Source: Chryseobacterium jejuense
GTDB lineage: Bacteria; Bacteroidota; Bacteroidia; Flavobacteriales; Weeksellaceae
NCBI RefSeq assembly: GCF_017877355.1
Contig: NZ_JAGIPR010000013.1
Span: 62,001 to 126,000 of the forward strand
Direction of reading: 5' to 3'
Length of the DNA stretch: 64,000 nt
Shown here: in pieces, positions 54,341 through 61,988 of the stretch
Layout: the number at the start of each line of letters is the position of its first letter
Numbering within the stretch: the stretch's first letter is position 1
Program-made: the position numbers and the translations under genes
Notes under the pieces: model-generated
The model's input: the letters and a program-made list of their open reading frames with translations, nothing else
Told to the model about the DNA's origin: nothing
Database searches by the model: none

Positions 54341-55771
54341 TTAAGAGTTACTAACTGAGGAGGAGACATTAAAATCATAATAAAATTGAAAATATCTTTT
54401 ATCTTGAACTAATCTATATTGAAATTCTCCAACTTTCCAAACTCTACCGTTCCAATGATTATTTTCATCAATTTCTGATTCATCAAAATATCCTTTATCA
54501 CTACTATCACTTCCTAAATGATCAACTATAATTTTGACCATTTCTTTAATTTCTTTATAAAATACTCCTAAACAATTTGTTGGAAGCTCTTTTCCAAACA
54601 TAATACTGAAAGAATTTTTATCAGAATCAGAATTGAACAGATATATTTTATTGAAGTAGCCTAAATAGTAAAAGTTTGAGAAATGAACTTGGTAACAATC
54701 ATCAGGGTTATTTTCGTCTGAAATATCATAGAAATTCCCTGATTGTAATACTTCACTAAGTTTGTTCCAACTTGTTGTAAAATCTACATTTTCAATATTT
54801 TCTTGATAAAATTTGATAAATTCTTCTGGTTTTAAAACATGAGTGGAAATATTTTTCTTTTGGTAAACAGCTTTTGCTTTCTGATAGTTCTTTTTATCGT
54901 TAGTAATATAGATATCACATGTTGAAGCAAATGCTGTATGAAATGCATCTTGAGTGGTATTCTTAAAAGTATTCTTTTCTTTGTCAGTAACCTTGACTTT
55001 ATCTGAATAAAAACCGTGCATGTCCAAATTAATGTATGCAGAGCTTAAATCATTGAACCATTTAGGAGCATGTTTTTCATCCATATAATCTTTTTCTAAT
55101 GGGCTTTCAACTCCTAGTTTTTTGTAGGTCTCTTTTAAAACTTCGAACGGGTTATTGTTAGGATCGTTAAGCTTTCCTTGATTAATATTCAGATTTTTAA
55201 ATGGATGTTTTAAATCCTTGTATCCTTCTTTTTCATTGATGTTTTCTAACATCTTTCCCATTGAATTAAAAAGCCCTTCCATAGTTGGATTTTCTTTTAA
55301 ACCAGGAAACATCGCATTCATAAAGTCTGAGCTTTGAGGATCTTCCATTGCATCTTTAAAAATATTATCGAGAGGGAATGATTTCAAAGATGTTTTAATA
55401 GGGGCAATTAATTCGGAATCTTTATTATCATCACCAATCGAATTGAATATTTTATCAAACGAAAAATCATCCATTAGACTTTTACTATCCAGCTCATTCT
55501 CAAATAAATGAAAAGGTTCATTATGCTGGATAACTATATCCTTGCCATTATTGAAAATACAAAGGTCCTGTGTTATTTCAGATAGAAATTCTAAGTCAGA
55601 TTGTATTTCTTTATTTACTTTATCATCCGAATAGCTTGATGCAATATCTGAAATATGTGAAGTGGAATAAATAATAATAAATTTTTCTGGTTGTCGTATT
55701 ATTTTTTCCAACTCCTCAAATCTTCCATTTTTGATTCCATTTAGAACATTCCAATCAATATATAGTTTCAT
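54341..55771 (-). CDS. PIN-domain nuclease with a large insertion
   Basis: The 476-residue product begins MKLYIDWNVLNGI, with the first PIN aspartate at residue 6, and TSHISDIASSY supplies the next acidic position. The third is in DAFHTAFASTCDIYITNDKKN near 275, the usual D-A-x-H and T-N-D end. Between them lies an insertion of about 180 residues, which is polar and rich in Pro/Asn and unlike the compact PIN toxins of VapBC. The last 150 residues are an extra domain. The start overlaps the end of the large nuclease gene by 17 bases, so they are translated together. Confidence 0.8.
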   Translation of the reverse strand: MKLYIDWNVLNGIKNGRFEELEKIIRQPEKFIIIYSTSHISDIASSYSDDKVNKEIQSDLEFLSEITQDLCIFNNGKDIVIQHNEPFHLFENELDSKSLMDDFSFDKIFNSIGDDNKDSELIAPIKTSLKSFPLDNIFKDAMEDPQSSDFMNAMFPGLKENPTMEGLFNSMGKMLENINEKEGYKDLKHPFKNLNINQGKLNDPNNNPFEVLKETYKKLGVESPLEKDYMDEKHAPKWFNDLSSAYINLDMHGFYSDKVKVTDKEKNTFKNTTQDAFHTAFASTCDIYITNDKKNYQKAKAVYQKKNISTHVLKPEEFIKFYQENIENVDFTTSWNKLSEVLQSGNFYDISDENNPDDCYQVHFSNFYYLGYFNKIYLFNSDSDKNSFSIMFGKELPTNCLGVFYKEIKEMVKIIVDHLGSDSSDKGYFDESEIDENNHWNGRVWKVGEFQYRLVQDKRYFQFYYDFNVSSSVSNS

Positions 55772-58700
55772 TGCTAAAAATATTTTTTCTTTTTACTTCA
55801 CTTAATGAATAAATTTCGACATTTTCAATATCCTTTATAAGATTTAAAGGTAACTGATATGATGAAATGAGTATAGACTTTACTTTGAAATCAGAAAAAT
55901 CATACTTGAAAATTTCAGATAGTTTATTTAAATTATTTTCAAGCCAGATTCTTCTATTATCATGCAATGGCAACTTGTCATCAATATAATTTTTGGAGTT
56001 TGTATAATATTCATATATTATTTTTGCTTGTTTTGTATTTTTACACTCTATGGAATATATGATATTATTTATTTTATCAAATGCTAAGACATCTACATCT
56101 CCATATTCTCTATTTGCAATTTTTTGAGTGATTTTAAATTCATATGGTACAACTTCTAAAGATGTTTTTTTTGATAACCATAAATAAACTTCATTTCTAA
56201 ATTCTTTCCCCTTAATATTGTTTCTGTTAGCTTGTAATTTATTTAATTCTTTATATTTTTTGTCATATTTAATTGCCCCTTCCATAAATTTAGCAAGATA
56301 ATTTTCGTATGCAGCGGACAAATGTCTTGCACTATATATAAATTTATTATCAATCTTAATAATTGGTTTTAGAAGATAAGAAAGAGGTCTGTTATATCTC
56401 CATGGTTGTATATCAGAATATTGATAGGTCTTAGGTGGATGAAGAATATTTCCTCTTGGAGTAATGACAAAATGTTCAATTAAAGAATTATATTCATTTT
56501 CACCTATTTTACATTCTTTTTTTAGTATTTCCTTAAATTGATTTTCTTTAATTATGCTCACCGAATTTTCTTCGTTTAGACTATTATGAGATAAAAAGAA
56601 AAAGATAGCATTAATTACAGGTATTGTAATACCTAAATCGTTTTCAAAAGCTTTATCAACAATATCATAGTAGTCTTCTGGCAGAGATGTTTCAGAAACT
56701 TCCGTTTGATTTTCCTCACTAAAAAAAGCTGTCGATTCATAGTGCTCATCTTTTTTATGCTCATTTGTGAAATTATTTATTCTTTCATAAAAATCATAAT
56801 TTATTCCTATTCTTCCAGAAGCAAGTAATCCCATTTCAGGATTATCTAAATCAAATTTGATGGAATCTGCTAAACTTCCCCAAAAGATTATTTCATCTAA
56901 TAAGGCCACCAAAAAATCTATATCATTATCATTTGGTTTTTTAATTCCTTTATTTGGTTCCGCTACAATAAATTCTATTAAGTTCCTTGTAGCTAATGCA
57001 GTTCTAATATTTTTACTTTCTTCGTTTATGAATTTATTAAATGCATCCTCATAATTTTTAAAACATTCAAAATAAGTAACCAGCCTTATTTTTTTAAATG
57101 AATTTTCATTAAGTAATGCTTCATGTCTCAACATTGTGAACTCAAGAAGCTCAATTGTATTATAAAGTTTAAGAGAACTACTAATTTTAGCTATAAGAGT
57201 ATTAATGACTTTATAAGATATATTTAGTTTCTCATCTTTGGAGGTAATTTTCTTTCCAATTTTAAGTTTACTCCATTCAATAATACTTTCTATAATAAGT
57301 GATTTATCTGATTTTTCAATGTACCTTGTTTTAGGAATAAATCTATTGTCCTGTTTTATATCGTCTTTTGTATCTCCTGTTACTATCATTTTTCTCATGC
57401 TCAAAGGCATATGAGTTGAAAGAATTTCTTTTATATTTCTTTCTGTAATTTCTACACCGTAATCTTTTAATAATAATGAAATCAAATTGAGTATTAGATC
57501 CATCAATATTCTTTCACCATAGTTGTCCTTTCTATTCAACGAATTAAATAATGTTACAGGAATATTTATAATAATTTTATTTAACAATCTGTCAATAGTA
57601 TATTTAAAATTGACTTTTGTATTTTTATTATTCTCAATATCTAATGAAGTCGCAGAATAAAATTTTTCATCAAAACCAATTTCAATATTTAGTGGAAACT
57701 TAATGTTTGAAGGAAAGTATGACTTTAGAGATGGATAAAAGTCGTTCAACCAATATGCAACTGAGTCAGCAAAATTCTTTCCTGTTATATCGTAACTCTT
57801 AGAATTGGTAATCCATATTGGAAAATTATATTTTTCTAAAATAATTTCTAAATCTCCTCTGAAAATATTTTCAGAAGTATAAATTGGGGCATACGTTTCT
57901 GTTTTATATGCTGGAATATAACCCATTGTACCTTCGTCTCCGATATATGGAATTAAATGTTTATCATTTTTTTGTAGAGCTGTTATTATTTGGTTACCTT
58001 GTAATTCAAAATCAAATTGAATAAAAGTTGGAATTGGTTGATCTGCTGGAAAGAAAGAGCCTTCATTTTCACTATACCAATAGTATCTTGTTAAGAAAGA
58101 AAAATATGGAAGAATCATCACATTGTTCTCATAGCATTTTTTTTCAGCAACTAAGTATTTCCAAAGACTAAGTTTATTAGGATTATAAAGAGTAAGGAAA
58201 TGTTGTAAATCTGATAAAGAAATTGCAACTTGGAATTTTGCATTTTCAATAATTTTATGTTGCGTAAATTTGGGGTATTCAGCATCAAAATCTCCAGTTA
58301 CAGTAACAAAAATAAAATTATCTTCTGCCTTTTGCGTTTCTATAAATTTATTAATATTATCTTCCAAAGATTCTGTAGTACCAATATTATAAGTAACAAT
58401 TGCAAACTTATCAGTGTCAAATTGAAATAGATCGAACCATTCATGGGCATTCAATAAATTCCATCCCATTCCTGAAAACAATTTTCCAGATTCATTTTTA
58501 AAAAATCTGAGATATGCATTTTTGAAATTATCTACTTCATCAAATTCTTTAAGTTTCCTATTGATAAATGTATTCAGAGCATACATTTCTGAGGAAGGTA
58601 AAACTAAATGATATTTTTCATCAAAATATATAAAAGGTTTTCTTGTTAATTCTAGATTGTCAAAATCATAATCGGAGCAGTTTTCATAATTCGTGATAAA

Positions 58701-59378
58701 TTCGGTTATTATATCTGTTGTAATTTTACATTTTTTTGTTATGCTCTTAATATCTTGTTCTGAAAATGTAAAGCATTTTTTATTATTTTCAATAAATTTT
58801 TCTGGTGGAAAGATAATATTCCCTCTAAAGTTTTCAGTAAATTGAAACCTTTTTATTTCGAGTTTATTTGCTATAGAATTATGAATTTCCAAAAGAAAGA
58901 TTGTTCCCTCATAAATGGCTCTTTTACAATTTTCGGAAATATTATTTTTAAAAAAGAATAAAGTATTTAAAATATTCTGATTAATATCCGTTGTTCCATT
59001 TGCTATACCAGGAAATACTACATTATTACCATTATAAAACATAATGTTTTCTGAAAAACAACACTCATTTGGGTCTTCTTCAAATGAATTTGGATATTTT
59101 TCTTTTATAATCTTTTCAAGAATATTTAAATCAACTTTTCCATTATTTGTATTTAAATTTTGGATTATTAGATTTTGAATTTTTTCTATGCGTATTATTT
59201 TTGAGCTATTTTCTGGAATTAGTTGAAGCAGTGCAAATATTTGTAATAATTCAATTGAATTGTTATTTTTTATATAGATTTCAAAATCAAAACTTTTGTT
59301 GGTACTTTTAGCACCACAACAAAATTTTATTTTTTTTCCACTTCCACAAGGGCAAAGTGCATAAACATTTGGTTTCAT
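55755..59378 (-). CDS. Large protein with SEC-C motif and PD-(D/E)XK nuclease domain
   Basis: I take the start at 59378 (MKPNVYALCPCGSGK), because the only codon upstream of it in frame that could start is a TTG at 59387. This gives 1,207 residues. The N terminus has a zinc-binding SEC-C motif (CPCGSGKKIKFCCG, residues 9-22). The region 30-1040 is long, helical and uncharacterised. Residues 1060-1150 form a restriction-endonuclease fold: KGKEFRNEVYLWLSKKT, then REYGDVDVLAF near 1098 and IYSIECKNTK near 1110 (the E-x-K). It is the first gene of the cassette and probably acts on nucleic acid. SEC-C often targets proteins or ribosomes, so the target could be RNA. Confidence 0.8.
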   Translation of the reverse strand: MKPNVYALCPCGSGKKIKFCCGAKSTNKSFDFEIYIKNNNSIELLQIFALLQLIPENSSKIIRIEKIQNLIIQNLNTNNGKVDLNILEKIIKEKYPNSFEEDPNECCFSENIMFYNGNNVVFPGIANGTTDINQNILNTLFFFKNNISENCKRAIYEGTIFLLEIHNSIANKLEIKRFQFTENFRGNIIFPPEKFIENNKKCFTFSEQDIKSITKKCKITTDIITEFITNYENCSDYDFDNLELTRKPFIYFDEKYHLVLPSSEMYALNTFINRKLKEFDEVDNFKNAYLRFFKNESGKLFSGMGWNLLNAHEWFDLFQFDTDKFAIVTYNIGTTESLEDNINKFIETQKAEDNFIFVTVTGDFDAEYPKFTQHKIIENAKFQVAISLSDLQHFLTLYNPNKLSLWKYLVAEKKCYENNVMILPYFSFLTRYYWYSENEGSFFPADQPIPTFIQFDFELQGNQIITALQKNDKHLIPYIGDEGTMGYIPAYKTETYAPIYTSENIFRGDLEIILEKYNFPIWITNSKSYDITGKNFADSVAYWLNDFYPSLKSYFPSNIKFPLNIEIGFDEKFYSATSLDIENNKNTKVNFKYTIDRLLNKIIINIPVTLFNSLNRKDNYGERILMDLILNLISLLLKDYGVEITERNIKEILSTHMPLSMRKMIVTGDTKDDIKQDNRFIPKTRYIEKSDKSLIIESIIEWSKLKIGKKITSKDEKLNISYKVINTLIAKISSSLKLYNTIELLEFTMLRHEALLNENSFKKIRLVTYFECFKNYEDAFNKFINEESKNIRTALATRNLIEFIVAEPNKGIKKPNDNDIDFLVALLDEIIFWGSLADSIKFDLDNPEMGLLASGRIGINYDFYERINNFTNEHKKDEHYESTAFFSEENQTEVSETSLPEDYYDIVDKAFENDLGITIPVINAIFFFLSHNSLNEENSVSIIKENQFKEILKKECKIGENEYNSLIEHFVITPRGNILHPPKTYQYSDIQPWRYNRPLSYLLKPIIKIDNKFIYSARHLSAAYENYLAKFMEGAIKYDKKYKELNKLQANRNNIKGKEFRNEVYLWLSKKTSLEVVPYEFKITQKIANREYGDVDVLAFDKINNIIYSIECKNTKQAKIIYEYYTNSKNYIDDKLPLHDNRRIWLENNLNKLSEIFKYDFSDFKVKSILISSYQLPLNLIKDIENVEIYSLSEVKRKNIFSNETIY

Positions 59379-59387
59379 AGTAAACAA

Positions 59388-59780
59388 GATATAAGCTTTA
59401 AATTATAATAAATTGTATTTGTTGACTTATTACTTAAATATTGTAATAAATTACACTAATTAAATCACTTATAATAGAGTAGAATGTAATCTACAAAGAA
59501 AAATAAAATTATAAGATTCTTTTTACGGTTTCCCTCAATTCCATATGTTATTACATTCTGAGATTTTTTTAAAAAAATAAATTTCAATAATAAGATTATT
59601 TATACTCAAATCCCCCTTTTGGATACCCCCACCCATCCTTGGGAATGGAAAACATCCCCCCATCAGTAATAATAGAAAGAAAATTTCGGAGGCAGTAATA
59701 CAATCAAGGTGATAGCTGATGTACTATTGCTCACAATTCTTTTGTTCCTGGTGTTTTATCTAACTCAAAAATAAAAAACA
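59388..59780. other. Intergenic region between the cassette and the backbone, with G/C tracts
   Basis: No reliable gene is visible in about 390 bases. The cassette promoter should lie here on the minus strand, but no exact TTTG/TAnnTTTG match was found. The stretch 59612-59661 contains C tracts (C5, C5, C3, C6) that stand out in an AT-rich setting and would be four G runs on the minus strand. A GGAGG at 59688-59692 precedes a short hydrophobic frame ending at about 59776, which I do not call. Confidence 0.6.
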
Positions 59781-60179
59781 ATGGTGACAATTATCAACTA
59801 CAAAAAAAGAGAAAAAGAAGATGGAACTACATTCTATGTTCTGGAAGTTCAGGGAGGTATTGAAATGGTTATGAGCCAAACCACAGGGCAATTCTATGCT
59901 ACATCCAAAAAGGCGTTTATATCATCAACATTTGATGAATTAACCTGTAAGGCTTTAATAGGAACTCAAATGCAGGGAAGTATTATCAAGCAGGAATGTG
60001 AAGCCTACGAGTATACTGTTAAGGACACAGGAGATGTGATCATCCTTCATCATAGGTTTGTATACTCGGTACAAGAACCAGGAGCAAACAATAATGTTAA
60101 TAAACAGGTAAGTGATAGCTTTACTTCTGATGTTGAATTCTTTTCCAGAAGTGGGAAGCATGCATTAACAGGAGTGTAA
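59781..60179 (+). CDS. Small conserved-looking element protein
   Basis: The 132-residue product is beta-rich, with MVTIINYKKREKEDGTTFYV, then VSFD-like strands and FISSTFDELTCKALIGTQMQ. I recognise no family name. Similar short proteins commonly accompany the DUF3871 and ATPase genes on islands, so I treat it as backbone, now separated from them by the cassette. A single-strand DNA binding role would fit its company but has no motif support. Confidence 0.65.
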   Translation: MVTIINYKKREKEDGTTFYVLEVQGGIEMVMSQTTGQFYATSKKAFISSTFDELTCKALIGTQMQGSIIKQECEAYEYTVKDTGDVIILHHRFVYSVQEPGANNNVNKQVSDSFTSDVEFFSRSGKHALTGV

Positions 60180-60204
60180 TAACTTAAATAAAATGTAAAG
60201 TGTC

Positions 60205-60306
60205 AAAGCGCTGAAATTATATAAAGCTTTTATTTTTTGGAATCTGGACTTAAAGCCAAAGGAAATCAAAATTAGTTTAATATTTCAGTGCTTTAGCTTT
60301 TTTAAT
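60205..60306 (+). other. Long inverted repeat followed by a T run, possible structured RNA or terminator
   Basis: AAAGCGCTGAAAT at 60205-60217 pairs with ATTTCAGTGCTTT at 60282-60294 (12 of 13, one G-T). The 64-base loop has inner short repeats. T6 follows at about 60298-60303. It lies between two backbone genes and could be a terminator of an unusual size or a small RNA. Confidence 0.4.
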
Positions 60307-60326
60307 CTTAAATAATACTTAATTAT

Positions 60327-60767
60327 ATGAACAAATTGATGGAAATATCGGTCAGTTATATCACTCCTAATCAAGAAAAAATCAGAATTACAAGTCATAA
60401 GGATGCATACCACTTCATTATTAAAAATTGGAATTTAAATATAATAGAGTTTCAAGAAGAATGTAAAGTAATTTTAATGAATAAAGGAAATTTCGTTTTG
60501 GGTATTTTCGATGTTTCCAAAGGTGGTATAGACAGTTCAGTAGTAGATATACGAATTATTCTAAGTGTAGCACTTAAATGTCATGCTACACAAATCATAC
60601 TAGTGCATAATCATCCTAGTGGAAGCCTCACGCCAAGTAATTCAGACAAAAACATAACTGAGAAGTTAAGCAAGGCTTGTGATTTACTGAACTTAACACT
60701 TTTAGATCATTTGATTATTTCAAAAAATAATTATTATAGCCTCAATAAAGAAGATAATTTTTTATAA
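60327..60767 (+). CDS. RadC-like JAB domain protein
   Basis: The 146-residue product has the JAMM metalloprotease motif seen in RadC-like proteins: a glutamate in NIIEFQEECKVILMN and the block LVHNHPSGSLTPSNSD (H-x-H and D ligands). It lacks the N-terminal helix-hairpin-helix region of chromosomal RadC, so it is the short type found on islands. In these it has been suggested to protect or process DNA, without firm proof. It starts after a structured region and has its own promoter at most. Confidence 0.9.
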   Translation: MNKLMEISVSYITPNQEKIRITSHKDAYHFIIKNWNLNIIEFQEECKVILMNKGNFVLGIFDVSKGGIDSSVVDIRIILSVALKCHATQIILVHNHPSGSLTPSNSDKNITEKLSKACDLLNLTLLDHLIISKNNYYSLNKEDNFL

Positions 60768-60872
60768 TTCAAGATTAGTAATGTATTTATATAATCTTAT
60801 TTATATAAGTATAAATTCTATTGCATTTCTAGAACTTGAATTACTTTCAGATAGTATTAATAGCCAGAATTA

Positions 60873-61094
60873 TTATTTATCGAACTTAAACAGTTCATGA
60901 AATTCTATATTAAGAGCTTTTGAAATTTTGTATAAAGTAATAAGGCTTGGCGAAATTCTACCAGATTCTATTCTGCTCATATTTGATTTTTCAAAATTGC
61001 ACATAGCGCCTAAATCAGATTGAGAAATATTTTTTTCTTCTCTGATCTGTTTTATTCTTTTGCTAATAAGTATTTGAAGAGATTCTTTATCCAA
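60873..61094 (-). CDS. XRE-family repressor
   Basis: The 73-residue product is a single helix-turn-helix domain: IKQIREEKNISQSDLGAMCN and KSNMSRIESGRISPSLITLY, followed by a KISKALNIEFHELF end. It is divergent from the membrane gene pair. Two copies of TTATCA-N4-TGATAA lie in the 97 bases between the starts, one of them on the promoter of the pair, so it probably represses that pair and perhaps itself. Confidence 0.9.
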   Translation of the reverse strand: MDKESLQILISKRIKQIREEKNISQSDLGAMCNFEKSNMSRIESGRISPSLITLYKISKALNIEFHELFKFDK

Positions 61095-61109
61095 ACTTTG
61101 ATGAAATAA

Positions 61110-61164
61110 TTATCAAAGTTGATAACATTCCGATTTGATATGGTTATCAATAGTGATAACTTTG
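61110..61164. promoter_or_regulatory. Two operator palindromes and the promoter of the membrane pair
   Basis: TTATCA-AAGT-TGATAA is at 61110-61125 and TTATCA-ATAG-TGATAA at 61144-61159. On the plus strand TTTG at 61134-61137 and TAACTTTG at 61157-61164 are 19 bases apart, a good flavobacterial promoter. The second operator lies in the promoter spacer and touches the -7 box. Binding there would block the polymerase. Confidence 0.8.
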
Positions 61165-61191
61165 TATTTTTGTAATTAAATAATAACTCAA

Positions 61192-61596
61192 ATGAATAAT
61201 TTTAAAAAACTTGGAAAATTGTCAGCAACAATAGGAAAGTCAATTTTTCGCTTACTTGTATTTACAATAGTGATAATAGCATTTGTTATGCAATTAGAAA
61301 AAAATAGAAATATATCATTGTCTGGAAGAGTAGGGGGAATCATTGGGACTATCGTTGCCATTTTTCTTTTTTACTTTATTCTTAGAGCATTGTTCAGACC
61401 AATATATAATCTGGGTAATAATATTCAACTACGACTAACAAACCAATTTACAGTACAACAATATAAAAGTAAATGGATAATGAGTCTAATTTGTAGTATA
61501 ATTATTAGTTTGCTGTTTATTATTCCTTCTTTTGGAATTTCAGTTTTACTGATGCTCCCTCAATTTATTTTATTGTATAAATCCAAAGATATATGA
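61192..61596 (+). CDS. Four-helix membrane protein of unknown function
   Basis: The 134-residue product has hydrophobic helices near residues 18-37, 47-68 and 94-127 (a double one), with basic residues at the start and end. No motif known to me is seen. It is the first gene of the pair under the XRE operators and overlaps the next gene by four bases. Small membrane proteins next to an XRE repressor can be toxins or phage-sensing factors. That is speculation here. Confidence 0.7.
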   Translation: MNNFKKLGKLSATIGKSIFRLLVFTIVIIAFVMQLEKNRNISLSGRVGGIIGTIVAIFLFYFILRALFRPIYNLGNNIQLRLTNQFTVQQYKSKWIMSLICSIIISLLFIIPSFGISVLLMLPQFILLYKSKDI

Positions 61597-61832
61597 AAAT
61601 TTTACTATTGGTAATTGCAGTACCAGTACTGCTAATTATTTCTATTTTCCTAAGTCTCGTTTTAGGTAGTTTGATTCGTTTTATTAATGAAGGTGATCGT
61701 TTTAAAAGTCCTTTGGATGATTATAGACCAATACCTATAGTTTTCAAAGATAAGGAGTTTTGGAAGACCCTATTAGCAGGTTTTTTCGTCTATTGTACAC
61801 TACTATTTATTATAAAATATTTAATTGTTTGA
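61593..61832 (+). CDS. Two-helix membrane protein of unknown function
   Basis: The 79-residue product has one helix at the start (LLLVIAVPVLLIISIFLSLV) and one near the end (LLAGFFVYCTLLFIIKYL), with a polar loop between. It overlaps the previous gene (ATGA), so the two form an operon. There is no known motif. It is small but has its own clear start and a high share of membrane residues. Confidence 0.68.
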   Translation: MKILLLVIAVPVLLIISIFLSLVLGSLIRFINEGDRFKSPLDDYRPIPIVFKDKEFWKTLLAGFFVYCTLLFIIKYLIV

Positions 61833-61953
61833 AATTTATATGCTTATCGTGAGGTGATAAGAATTTTTAATCATATTATGAAGTTAAGTGAATGTAAAAT
61901 AATACATTTTTCCATAATAATTTTGTCATACTTTAATACACTTAAAAACTTTC

Positions 61954-61961
61954 TATATTTG
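61954..61961 (+). promoter_or_regulatory. Putative -7 element for the DUF262 gene
   Basis: TATATTTG fits TAnnTTTG and ends 27 bases before the start codon. The -33 element is weak: a CTTTA is at about 61931-61935 at a fitting distance, while the nearest clean TTTG is 28 bases away, which is too far. Confidence 0.4.
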
Positions 61962-61988
61962 AAGTTTATTCGCAATTAAAAATAAATT

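Noticed and set aside
54341..55771. VapBC-type toxin-antitoxin pair
   Set aside because: The PIN protein is far too long, and its partner is a 1,207-residue nuclease, not a small antitoxin.
59676..59776. A short hydrophobic frame, ending LLFLVFYLTQK, after a GGAGG
   Set aside because: It lacks an ATG, Bacteroidota rarely rely on such ribosome sites, and the frame is only about 22 residues from its GTG. Not enough support to call a gene.
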